Of a DNA stretch of 64,000 bases, positions 50,411 through 57,894 are shown piece by piece. The stretch's first letter is position 1. Every line of letters begins with the position of its first letter. The position numbers were made by a program, and so were the translations under genes. Source of the DNA: VXNF01 sp965116465 (GTDB lineage Bacteria > Actinomycetota > Acidimicrobiia > Acidimicrobiales > CATQHL01). The stretch is from assembly GCA_965116465.1 (NCBI GenBank), contig OZ220687.1, forward strand, positions 2,294,001-2,358,000, given 5' to 3'. The notes under the pieces are model-generated. The model was not told the DNA's origin and did not search any database. It saw only the letters and a program-made list of their open reading frames with translations.

Positions 50411-52159
50411 TTAAGCCTGGCTCGGGGGGTGCGGCGAGGCGTAGGAGATGTACATGAGCAAGCAGGCGACGTGGAAGAAGACGAGGAATTGGTATCTCGG
50501 CGCTTCCGGGTCGAGACCGTGAGCGGCGCGGTTGCGTAGGTTCAGCGACCTGGGGTCGACGAGGGCTGCTTGTAGGTATCTCGTTCGGGCCGGCCCCAGC
50601 CGGGGGCTGAGGTCGTTGAGGAGCGAACTCAAGGACCTCACTCGCCCGTCGGTTCGTGTGACACTGATCTCGAGTTGGCGGCAGACGCCTCGCACGAGGG
50701 GCTCCACGGCGTCGGCGATCACAGAACCCGCTGCGATGTCGTCTTCGCGAGTCCAGTGTCCGAGCGCGTTCGCGATCCGGTCAGCCTGGTCTCGTGACAC
50801 CTCCGGCGCTGCGGCGAAGCAATCACGCAGCGCAGGGCGTAGATCTGGCCCGTACCGGTCGCGCAGCGCTTGCAAGAAGTGCCTAGCGGTCCAGTCGGCG
50901 AAAAGCATGATCGCCATCGCGTCGTACTGGCCCAGTTCGTCCTCGATGCGATCCTGGTGGCCTGCTGGTTTGCGGGCGAAGCCGCCTTCGGGGCCGGACT
51001 CGAATCTCGTTGTCAACGAGAGGAACAGATGCTCGCTCGCCAACTTGGTCATGAATTCCCGGCTTTGTTCGGGATCGCCTGTGGGCACGATCTGAGCGAA
51101 CCTCACCAGAGCCGACAGCAGATCGTCATCGCCGACTATCCGGGCTACTTCTGCGTGGAGCTCGGCGGTATCGACCTCGATTGTTGCCTCGACCGTGTGC
51201 CGTTCACCTGTCGTGTCGGTGCGCTCGATCATGGTTGTCAGCCGTCTCTCGTGTTGAGTCAGACCTGCAGCGGTGGCGACTTGGCGGGCTGTGTCAAGGT
51301 GCGCGACACGCAGCAGTCCGGTACAAGCCTCAGCGGCGGCTTCGTGAACAGCGATCTGCTCAAGACGGAGCCTCTCGATCTCATCGCGGTCGCAGGACTC
51401 GCCGATCGCGATCTCGAGCAGATCGGACTTGCGTCGCGGATCCGAGCCATATTTGGAGAGAGCGTCCTTGAGCAATTCCGAGAACGGCCAACCGCTGGCG
51501 GCGAGGGTTTGGAGCGCCCGTGCGAAGACGCCGTACAGATTGATGTCTGCGCTGAGGGTGCGCCGGGCGAGCCGCTCCAACGCCACAAGCGGCTCGCGTC
51601 GCAGATCGCTGCGGTTCGCCTCGTCGCAAATCGCGACCGCTCGCCCCAGACCACCGTCGATCTCCACGATCTCTGCGTCAGTGTCTGCCAACTGCACGTA
51701 CGCCTCGACCGCGGTCTGGAACCAGCGGCGAGTCGGCTGGTAGCGACGCACCCAGAGCAAGTCCGCCAGCCGAGCCCGAATCAGCGGATGAAGCGACACG
51801 TCGGCGGCCAACTCAGCCCAAGCGCCGAGAACGTCGTCATCGACGTCGCCCAACGGGCGCGGGTAAACCCGCACAGTGCCCGACGGGTCATCGGGCATTG
51901 TCATCATCGGTGCGAACGGGCCGTCGACACCGATATCCCCGCGTCCGGGACTCGTCAAGCAGTACGCACATCCATCGACCAGCGCGCGCAACCTCGCATC
52001 CTGAGGATCTTCCCGCGCCAACTCGTTCAGTTGACTGTGAACAGTGGTCATAGTGAAGCGCCCGCGCGTGGCAGCGATTGCCGCCCTCGCCTCTTCGACA
52101 ATCTGGGCGTAGCGGCTGCTCACCGGTTGCTGGTGCGGTGCCGCCGCCGAGAGTGTCAT
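50411..52159 (-). CDS. DUF4209/HEPN-like protein
   Basis: 582-residue mostly helical protein. The C-terminal domain ends in LNLRNRAAHGLDPEAPRY. The R-N-x3-H pattern (RNRAAH) is the RX4-6H motif of HEPN RNases and is typical of DUF4209 proteins found in defence contexts. The N-terminal 300 residues look like helical repeats (RYAQIVEEARAAIAATRGR). ATG 52159 is the start. Monocistronic on the minus strand, divergent from the PIN-toxin pair. RNase activity is inferred from the motif only. Confidence 0.6.
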   Translation of the reverse strand: MTLSAAAPHQQPVSSRYAQIVEEARAAIAATRGRFTMTTVHSQLNELAREDPQDARLRALVDGCAYCLTSPGRGDIGVDGPFAPMMTMPDDPSGTVRVYPRPLGDVDDDVLGAWAELAADVSLHPLIRARLADLLWVRRYQPTRRWFQTAVEAYVQLADTDAEIVEIDGGLGRAVAICDEANRSDLRREPLVALERLARRTLSADINLYGVFARALQTLAASGWPFSELLKDALSKYGSDPRRKSDLLEIAIGESCDRDEIERLRLEQIAVHEAAAEACTGLLRVAHLDTARQVATAAGLTQHERRLTTMIERTDTTGERHTVEATIEVDTAELHAEVARIVGDDDLLSALVRFAQIVPTGDPEQSREFMTKLASEHLFLSLTTRFESGPEGGFARKPAGHQDRIEDELGQYDAMAIMLFADWTARHFLQALRDRYGPDLRPALRDCFAAAPEVSRDQADRIANALGHWTREDDIAAGSVIADAVEPLVRGVCRQLEISVTRTDGRVRSLSSLLNDLSPRLGPARTRYLQAALVDPRSLNLRNRAAHGLDPEAPRYQFLVFFHVACLLMYISYASPHPPSQA

Positions 52160-52501
52160 CGCGCTGCCCTAATCGTCGCCTTCCCTACAGCGGTCATGCA
52201 CAGAAGCGCCATCTGCACGCTGGACTAGCTGAGCCTACGAGCGTACCGAGATCGCCCTACTGCGGGCCCCTGGACCACCGGCCCGTCGCCGCTGCTGTCG
52301 GAGCACATGAGACCGGCAGTCGTCGGATCGAGTCGACGACCCTGAGCAGGGTGGTGGTATCGGCGCCACCACGTCGGACCCTGATACGGGGAGCAGGACT
52401 CTGTCATACCGGTGGACTGAACTGGCGCAATACGCTTCGGCAGACTTCAATGGCGTAACGACGCAGTGGCAGGCCCGCGGGCCACGCGAGAGGATGCGGC
52501 T
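52160..52501. other. 342-bp divergent intergenic region
   Basis: Separates the DUF4209-like gene and the PIN-pair operon and must carry their promoters. No hairpin, repeat or coding remnant stands out. A GAGAGGATGCGG ribosome site precedes the plus-strand ATG. Confidence 0.5.
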
Positions 52502-53407
52502 ATGGGTACTCGACTCGTTCTCCGGCTGGCTGGGGAGAACGCGCGGTGGGGCGGGGTGTACGTGTCCGATATCGTGCGCCTGCTCGATGGCATGGATCGT
52601 GTCGTCGGCCGCACCGCGTCTCAGTTGGCTGGTCGAGCGCCTGGGATATCGGGGCCGCTCCCGCAGTCGATCGCCAAGGCCACGAGGCTTCGGTTGAGTT
52701 CCATCTCCGAGGGGAGCCTGGTCGTCGAGGTCGACGTCCCCGACGCGCCGGCTGATGGGCCACAGTTGGAGTTGGACGACGCCCGACTCGGGGAGTCTGC
52801 GGTTCGCACGGCTCTCGGCGTGCTTGCGGGCTCCGAAATCGGCTTCCCCGAGACAGTCGCTGCATGGAGTCGGCTGGCCGACGACCTGAGCATCGGCGAG
52901 CGTTACGACGCTCTCACCTGCGCGCTTCGCTCCGATTCGCCAAGGGAAGCTGTGCTCGACGCGCCTGCACGGAGGAGGCTCGCGGTCGCGGCGCGGGAGC
53001 GCTCGACCGACGACAAGGCCGGCGAGCTGACAGGAGTTCTGTACGAGGCCAACTTCGAGCAGTGCACAGCCCACTTGCGCACAGCCGTCGGTGACGCCGT
53101 GCGCGTTCGCTTCGACGGTGAGCAGGCCAGCGAGATCAAGGAGGCACTTCGCGAGAACTCGCGACTCGAAGGCCAGATCAAGTACACCGATGACACAGCA
53201 GACGTCGTCTCCATGGATTCGATCGAAATAGTTCAGCCGCAGCGGCTCGCGCTCGGCCCGGCGATCGGTGACTTCTGGCCCACGCGGTCGCTTGCCGAAT
53301 TGGCCGAGGAACAGGGCGTCGATGTCGTCGTCGACGTCGAGACACTCCAAGACGAGTCCATCAGCGACGAGGAAGCCGAGGCGTTCATCAGGGCGCTCGG
53401 TCTGTGA
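52502..53407 (+). CDS. Hypothetical protein partnered with a PIN toxin
   Basis: 301-residue protein, start ATG 52502. The N-terminus TRLVLRLAGENARWGGVYVSD and VVGRTASQLAGR suggest an alpha/beta domain. RLRLSSISEGSLVVEVDVP is a beta strand block, and residues 200-260 form a second beta region (ELTGVLYEANFEQCTAHLRT). The acidic C-terminal helix (DESISDEEAEAFIRAL) resembles the toxin-binding tails of antitoxins. It ends three bases before the PIN gene. No family name is known to me. If it is the antitoxin it is unusually large. Confidence 0.6.
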   Translation: MGTRLVLRLAGENARWGGVYVSDIVRLLDGMDRVVGRTASQLAGRAPGISGPLPQSIAKATRLRLSSISEGSLVVEVDVPDAPADGPQLELDDARLGESAVRTALGVLAGSEIGFPETVAAWSRLADDLSIGERYDALTCALRSDSPREAVLDAPARRRLAVAARERSTDDKAGELTGVLYEANFEQCTAHLRTAVGDAVRVRFDGEQASEIKEALRENSRLEGQIKYTDDTADVVSMDSIEIVQPQRLALGPAIGDFWPTRSLAELAEEQGVDVVVDVETLQDESISDEEAEAFIRALGL

Positions 53408-53410
53408 ACG

Positions 53411-53821
53411 GTGCCCTCGGAGGGACTCCTCGTAGACACCGATGTGTTCTCCTTCGTCGCGTGGGGACGGCCGCAGGGGAAAGCCTTCATCCCCATCCTT
53501 CGAGACAGGCTCCTGGCAGTCTCGTTCGCGACGGTCGGGGAGTTGTACGTCGGTGCGGTGAACGCGGGGTGGGGCGAGCAGCGAATCCTAGCGCTCGAGT
53601 CGATTCTGAAGCGTTACGCCGTGATCCCGGGAACCTACGCCGTCGCCCGAGCCTACGGCGACATCAAGGCGGCCTTCAGGGACCAGGTCGAGGAGTGTGA
53701 CATGTGGATCGCCGCGACTGCGATCGCGCACGAACTGCCCGTTGTCACCAACAATCTGCGTCACTTCGAGCCGATGGACGATCTCTTCGGTTTCGGCCTA
53801 CTCCATCCAGAGCGCACGTAG
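53411..53821 (+). CDS. VapC-like PIN-domain ribonuclease
   Basis: 136-residue PIN domain. Acidic sites: Asp in LLVDTDVFSFVAWG, Glu in VGELYVGAV, Asp in EECDMWIAATAIAHE; the fourth position is Asn in VVTNNLRHFEPMD, as in many FitB/VapC relatives. GTG 53411 follows the partner gene by three bases. A ribonuclease toxin by family, with the 301-residue neighbour as presumed antitoxin; no classical VapB is present. Confidence 0.8.
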   Translation: MPSEGLLVDTDVFSFVAWGRPQGKAFIPILRDRLLAVSFATVGELYVGAVNAGWGEQRILALESILKRYAVIPGTYAVARAYGDIKAAFRDQVEECDMWIAATAIAHELPVVTNNLRHFEPMDDLFGFGLLHPERT

Positions 53822-54441
53822 CCCATCTGAGAGTGAAGGTCGGCCTGTTCTCGTGCGTCGGCTGCGAGACGACCTGCGGCGCTAGCTGGCACTGGAACCG
53901 ATCGACGGCTGGCCAGCCGCGATCGGACGCCTTACAGGCACAGGTTGACCCGATCTGAGAAAATATCTATTAGTATACTGTAATATACTGATATTCAGCG
54001 GCCCGTTCTCTCGTGGCCTGAACGCTCAGGACCGCCGGCCTCGGGACTATCCGGCGAGAGTCGAAAGAGTGCTGGGAAGGGCGGCCCCGGAGGGCGACTC
54101 TCCCCTGTTAGAAGGCGGACATGTGTCCTGCAATTGAGGATAATAGAGAAGGCGCTCCGAATGTGACCGACTCGTCCATGACGCACTGGCCACGGGGCGC
54201 AGCGACCCGCTGCCCCTGATCGCCCGGGCCCGAACCGCACTGGACCACTGCGGAGAGGAGGGCGGCGCCAAACCCTGGGATCTCCTCGGACACTGACGAG
54301 CCTAGGCACGGGCGCGGATGGCAGATAGCGGAAGCCGTTCAACCTGGCGCGGGTACTGCTGACGACTGACCTCGCGGGCGTGCAGCACGCCGGATACCTC
54401 AACTCCTACCGTATGACGGGCGGCTCCGTAGAGTGCATCGC
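53822..54441. other. 620-bp gene-poor stretch with AT-rich island and coding remnants
   Basis: Bases about 53957-54000 are far more AT-rich than anything nearby. After this, short protein-like remnants occur on the plus strand: one ending near 54297 (PLIARARTALDHCGEEGGAK) and one running into the HIRAN gene (NLARVLLTTDLAGVQHAGYL). The latter's TGA overlaps the HIRAN ATG, but an upstream stop and lack of start show it is decayed or frameshifted. Confidence 0.5.
53972..53989. repeat. AT-rich inverted repeat
   Basis: AGTATA-CTGTAA-TATACT, extendable with mismatches into the flanks (ATTAGTATA / TATACTGAT). Set in high-GC DNA it could be a promoter/operator, a recombination site or a replication-type element; nothing decides between them. 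Confidence 0.5.
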
Positions 54442-55188
54442 ATGACCGGGCACGGCGAGCGTCGCCTCTACGCCGCGTGGCGCCGGCCGGAGCGGCTGAT
54501 CGGCCCTGTCGGGATGCTCACCCGTCGCATCGTGGACTCGCGGGAGTCGTACCGGTTCGTCTACCTCAAAGTGGTAGAGCAACTCGATGGCTTCGACCAC
54601 CTGCCCGGGCTTGCGGACCTGCACCGGATCTATGAGAGCGACCACCTGTTCCCCGTGTTCCGCAACCGGCAGATGCCGCGGCGCCGACCGGACTACGGCG
54701 ACTACCTCGCCAGGCTCGACCTCGACATCGACACCGATCCCTTCGAGGTGATGGCCCGCAGCGAGGGCCGCCGGATGACCGACCGCATTGAGGTGTTCGC
54801 CCACCCGGACAGGACCGCCGATGGCACACTCACCACGCTGTTCTTCGCACGCGGCATCCGCCACATCGACAGGGCGGATGCAGCGGTCGCCGAAGTCGCA
54901 GCAGGTGACACCCTGGACCTGGTCGACGAACCCGACAATCCCGTCAACCCCAGAGCCGTGCTGCTGAACTCCCGCACCGGAGGTCGAGTCGGCTGGGTGC
55001 CGGACTACCTGGTCACGACGATCCACGAACTGCGCGAGTACGCCGACGCCGAGGTCCGCATCGTCGCCGAGCACGTCAACGGACCGAATGCAGCACCACA
55101 CATGCGGCTGCTCTGCAGACTGCACGCGCCATGGCCCGACGGCTACGAACCGCTCTCGGCGCCGGAGTTCCAACCCATCGCGACCTGA
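54442..55188 (+). CDS. HIRAN domain protein
   Basis: 248-residue protein. The C-terminal half is a HIRAN domain: FFARGIRHIDRADAA, LDLVDEPDNPVNPRAVLL and GRVGWVPDYLV. HIRAN binds DNA ends or stalled forks in helicases and occurs alone in bacterial islands. The N-terminal half has HLFPVFRNRQMPRRRPDY and DPFEVMARSEGRRMTD, a conserved block of the same protein type that I cannot name. ATG 54442 overlaps the stop of an upstream remnant; a GTG nine bases earlier is also in frame. Confidence 0.72.
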   Translation: MTGHGERRLYAAWRRPERLIGPVGMLTRRIVDSRESYRFVYLKVVEQLDGFDHLPGLADLHRIYESDHLFPVFRNRQMPRRRPDYGDYLARLDLDIDTDPFEVMARSEGRRMTDRIEVFAHPDRTADGTLTTLFFARGIRHIDRADAAVAEVAAGDTLDLVDEPDNPVNPRAVLLNSRTGGRVGWVPDYLVTTIHELREYADAEVRIVAEHVNGPNAAPHMRLLCRLHAPWPDGYEPLSAPEFQPIAT

Positions 55189-55238
55189 CAGTTCCCGGAA
55201 CCTCTGACCCGTCGAGTAGGCAGGCCCGATTGCAATCC

Positions 55239-55337
55239 GTGCATCGAATGACTTGCAGAAGGCACATTGGACTATTGCAGAAGATGCATCAGATGACTTG
55301 CAGAAGATGCACTGGACAATTGCGGACGGTGCATTGG
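55239..55337 (+). repeat. Tandem repeat, 22-23-bp unit, about 4.4 copies
   Basis: Units at 55239-55260, 55261-55282, 55283-55305 and 55306-55327, plus a partial at 55328-55337. The consensus is roughly (G/A)TGCATYRGATGACTTGCAGAA, with some units reading TGGACWATTGC. It lies in the 317-bp gap between the HIRAN gene and the aldolase gene and is not in a gene; the unit is not a multiple of three. Possible iteron-type operator or variable-number repeat. Confidence 0.7.
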
Positions 55338-55505
55338 TGGTCTGTCGGCAGCCCTGCCCCGGCGAACGGGCACCGAGGCGACTGTGACGCCCGGAATAGA
55401 CGCCCTCCTTGGGGAACGGGCCGCGAAAGAGCCCGGTGGGGCACGGGCTGTCGAGTGGTGGGGTGAACTAGGGTCGCTGTGAGCGGGTGAGGATCGGAGG
55501 GCACT

Positions 55506-56135
55506 GTGGCTGATCTGGTGGCGGCGGAGTTGCGCCGCAGCATCGTGGTGACGATGAAGCGCCTGTCGGCGTCGTCGCTCATGCCCGCGTCACAGGGAAA
55601 TCTGAGTGCGCGCGACGGCGACACGGGCAACGTGGTGATCACGCCGCACGCCTATCCCTACGAGGACATGACGCCCGACGATCTGGTGGTGCTCGCTGCG
55701 GACGGGACGCAGATCGGCGGTCGCCTCGACCCTTCCTACGACGCGCTCCTGCACCTCGGCGTCTACGCGGCGCGTCCGGAGGTGTTCTCGGTGCTGCACA
55801 CCGAGCCGCCGTACGTCAACGCCTTCGGCGCCCTGGGCCGGGACATCCTGCCGATCACCACGACCGGTTTGAAGTCGGCCAACGGCAGCATCCCGATCAT
55901 GCCGTTCCGTCACCGCCGGAACGAGGCCTTCGTTGTGGAGATGCTGGAGGTCATGGGCGACCGGCACGGGGTGGTTTGGCAGAACCACGGCCTGTTGGTG
56001 GTGGCCGACACCGTGGAGAATGCCGCCGAGCGCACCATTGGAATCGAGTTCAACGCGCAGGTCATGCATCTCGCCGTGCGGGTCGGCGAGCCCCAGACGC
56101 TCGAGCGCGTCGGCGCCGACATGATCGTGGCCTGA
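55506..56135 (+). CDS. Class II aldolase/adducin family protein with altered metal site
   Basis: 209-residue protein of the fuculose-phosphate aldolase/ribulose-phosphate epimerase family. Fold markers are ASQGNLSARDGD, DLVVLAADG, PSYDALLHLGVYAARPEV and WQNHGLLVV. Zinc aldolases have Glu and H-x-H plus a later His; here the first is Asp79 and the H-x-H is His98-Thr-Glu100, while His161 is kept. The GTG has GGAGG six bases upstream. First gene of the carbohydrate cluster, followed by an FGGY kinase, so a sugar-phosphate aldolase or isomerase role is likely, with changed metal binding. Confidence 0.82.
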   Translation: MADLVAAELRRSIVVTMKRLSASSLMPASQGNLSARDGDTGNVVITPHAYPYEDMTPDDLVVLAADGTQIGGRLDPSYDALLHLGVYAARPEVFSVLHTEPPYVNAFGALGRDILPITTTGLKSANGSIPIMPFRHRRNEAFVVEMLEVMGDRHGVVWQNHGLLVVADTVENAAERTIGIEFNAQVMHLAVRVGEPQTLERVGADMIVA

Positions 56136-56254
56136 GGGGATGAACGGCCCGGTTCCAAAGGGCACTCCCCGCAACGGATGACCCTCACCGGCGTCGCCGC
56201 GGGTTCGGGCGCCGGCGAGCCAGCCGCCGTGACCCGTCGAAGGGCAGCGAGCCC

Positions 56255-57742
56255 GTGACACTCCTCGGCGTCGACGTCGGCACGACCGGGTGCAAGGCCG
56301 CCGTGGTCGGACTCGAGGGGTCGGTTCGGGCGACCGCGTACCGCGAGTACCCCCTGGCGACGCCGCGGCCGGGATGGGCCGAACTGGACCCCGACGGCGT
56401 CTGGGACGCAGTCTGCGAGTCCATCCGGGAGGTCACCGCAGCCGTGGCCGAACCGCCGCGGGCTCTGGCGTTCGCCACCCTCGGCGAGGCGGTGACGCCC
56501 ATCGACGCGTCCGGCGCCGCGCTGGCTCCGACGATCGTCTCCTTCGACGGCCGGGCCGGAGCCTGTTACGAGGAGATGGTCGCCGCCGTCGGTGCGGAGC
56601 GGCTCACCGCCGTGTGTGGCATGGCGCCCCGGCCGCACTACTCGGTCGCCAAATGGCGCTGGATCGCCCGGGAGATGCCCGAGACGTACCGCCGCGCCGC
56701 CACCCTCGCCTGCTTCGGTGATCTCTGCGCCGTCCGACTGGGGCTTCCACCGGTCATCGATCACACGATGGCGACGCGGACGCTCGCCTTCGATGCCGCC
56801 GGAGCGTGCTGGTCGCCGGAGATTCTCGAAGCGGCAGGAGTCGACGTCGAGAAGCTCCCTACGCCGGCGCCCAGCGGGACAGTCGTCGGTGCCGTCGCGG
56901 CACCGCAGGCCCGCGATCTGGGCCTCGCAGAAGGCGCAGTACTCGTCGCGGGCGGGCTGGACCAGGTCTGTGCCGCCCACGGCGTCGGCATCGGGGCCGT
57001 GCCGGATGGGGCGGCGATGCTGTCGCTGGGAACGGTCGTTGTCCTCGCCGGGGTGGTCGATGCGAGTGGCAGGTCGACGGATGCGGTGCCGACCGTGCCG
57101 TACACGATGCCGGGGACACGGCTGGCAATCGCCGGGAGTCCCGCCGGAGGTGCCGTCCTGCGTTGGTACCGCGATCAGTTCGGTGCGGCGGAGGCTGCCG
57201 AGACGGGAACCACGGGATCTGATATCGAAGGAGCCTCGTACGATCAGATCATCTCGGCTGCAGCCGGTATCGAGACCGACATGATCGCCCTGCCGCACTT
57301 CGCCGGCTCGCGCACGGCCTTTGCCGACCCGCAGTCGACAGCGGCGCTTGCCGGCCTGACGTTCGCCAGCGAGCGGCGACACGTCGTCCGTGCCCTGCTG
57401 GAGGGAGTCGCACTGGAGGCCGCCGTGATGGCTGAGCGGCTGGCCGAGACCGGCGTCTCTGTGTCGAGTTGGCGGGCGACCGGTGGCGGGTCGCGCTCGC
57501 CGACCTGGATGCAGATCTTTGCCGACGTGCTGGAACGGCCGGTGGAATCCACCGCGAGCGCCGAGGCGGCGGCGATCGGGGCGGCCCGTATCGCGCGGGC
57601 GGCTACCGGCGACGGCGGCGGGAACCTCCCCGGCCCGCCGGTCGTGACGCGCTGCGAGCCCGACGGGTACCGCCGCCAACAGTACCGTTCGAAGCTGGAG
57701 CGCTACCGGGGCCTCTACCACGCTCTGGCCGGGCTGCGCTGA
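56255..57742 (+). CDS. FGGY family carbohydrate kinase
   Basis: 495-residue ATP-dependent sugar kinase, xylulokinase-like. Phosphate motif LLGVDVGTTGCKAAVV, substrate-loop RPGWAELDPDGVWDAV, VLVAGGLDQVCAAHGVG, and the C-terminal RATGGGSRSPTWMQIFADV with SAEAAAIGAARIA. It phosphorylates an unknown pentulose or related polyol. It follows the aldolase by 119 bp, the classical kinase-aldolase pair of a sugar degradation pathway. GTG 56255 precedes the first strand directly. Confidence 0.9.
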   Translation: MTLLGVDVGTTGCKAAVVGLEGSVRATAYREYPLATPRPGWAELDPDGVWDAVCESIREVTAAVAEPPRALAFATLGEAVTPIDASGAALAPTIVSFDGRAGACYEEMVAAVGAERLTAVCGMAPRPHYSVAKWRWIAREMPETYRRAATLACFGDLCAVRLGLPPVIDHTMATRTLAFDAAGACWSPEILEAAGVDVEKLPTPAPSGTVVGAVAAPQARDLGLAEGAVLVAGGLDQVCAAHGVGIGAVPDGAAMLSLGTVVVLAGVVDASGRSTDAVPTVPYTMPGTRLAIAGSPAGGAVLRWYRDQFGAAEAAETGTTGSDIEGASYDQIISAAAGIETDMIALPHFAGSRTAFADPQSTAALAGLTFASERRHVVRALLEGVALEAAVMAERLAETGVSVSSWRATGGGSRSPTWMQIFADVLERPVESTASAEAAAIGAARIARAATGDGGGNLPGPPVVTRCEPDGYRRQQYRSKLERYRGLYHALAGLR

Positions 57743-57797
57743 AGGGGCGTGGGTTGGCACGTGGGAGGCTGCTTGAGAATCCTGCGAATCCCCCGAC

Positions 57798-57823
57798 GTC
57801 ATTCCGGCGGAGGCCGGAATCCA
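57798..57823 (+). repeat. Dispersed 26-bp palindromic repeat, copy 6
   Basis: Copy GTCATTCC(GGCGGAGGCC)GGAATCCA in the 152-bp gap between the FGGY kinase and the first Gfo/Idh/MocA gene. Confidence 0.85.
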
Positions 57824-57894
57824 GCGGCGGCAGCGTCGCTCGAGCGTGCCGTGCGTTGCCGGACACTCACCCCGAAGTGGAGGGCGAGAGACCT

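Noticed and set aside
55239..55337. CRISPR array
   Set aside because: The units are contiguous 22-23-bp tandem repeats without spacers, and no cas genes are present.
5405..57823. Insertion sequence ends for the 26-bp repeat
   Set aside because: No transposase gene or paired copies flanking a segment were found; copies are single and scattered.
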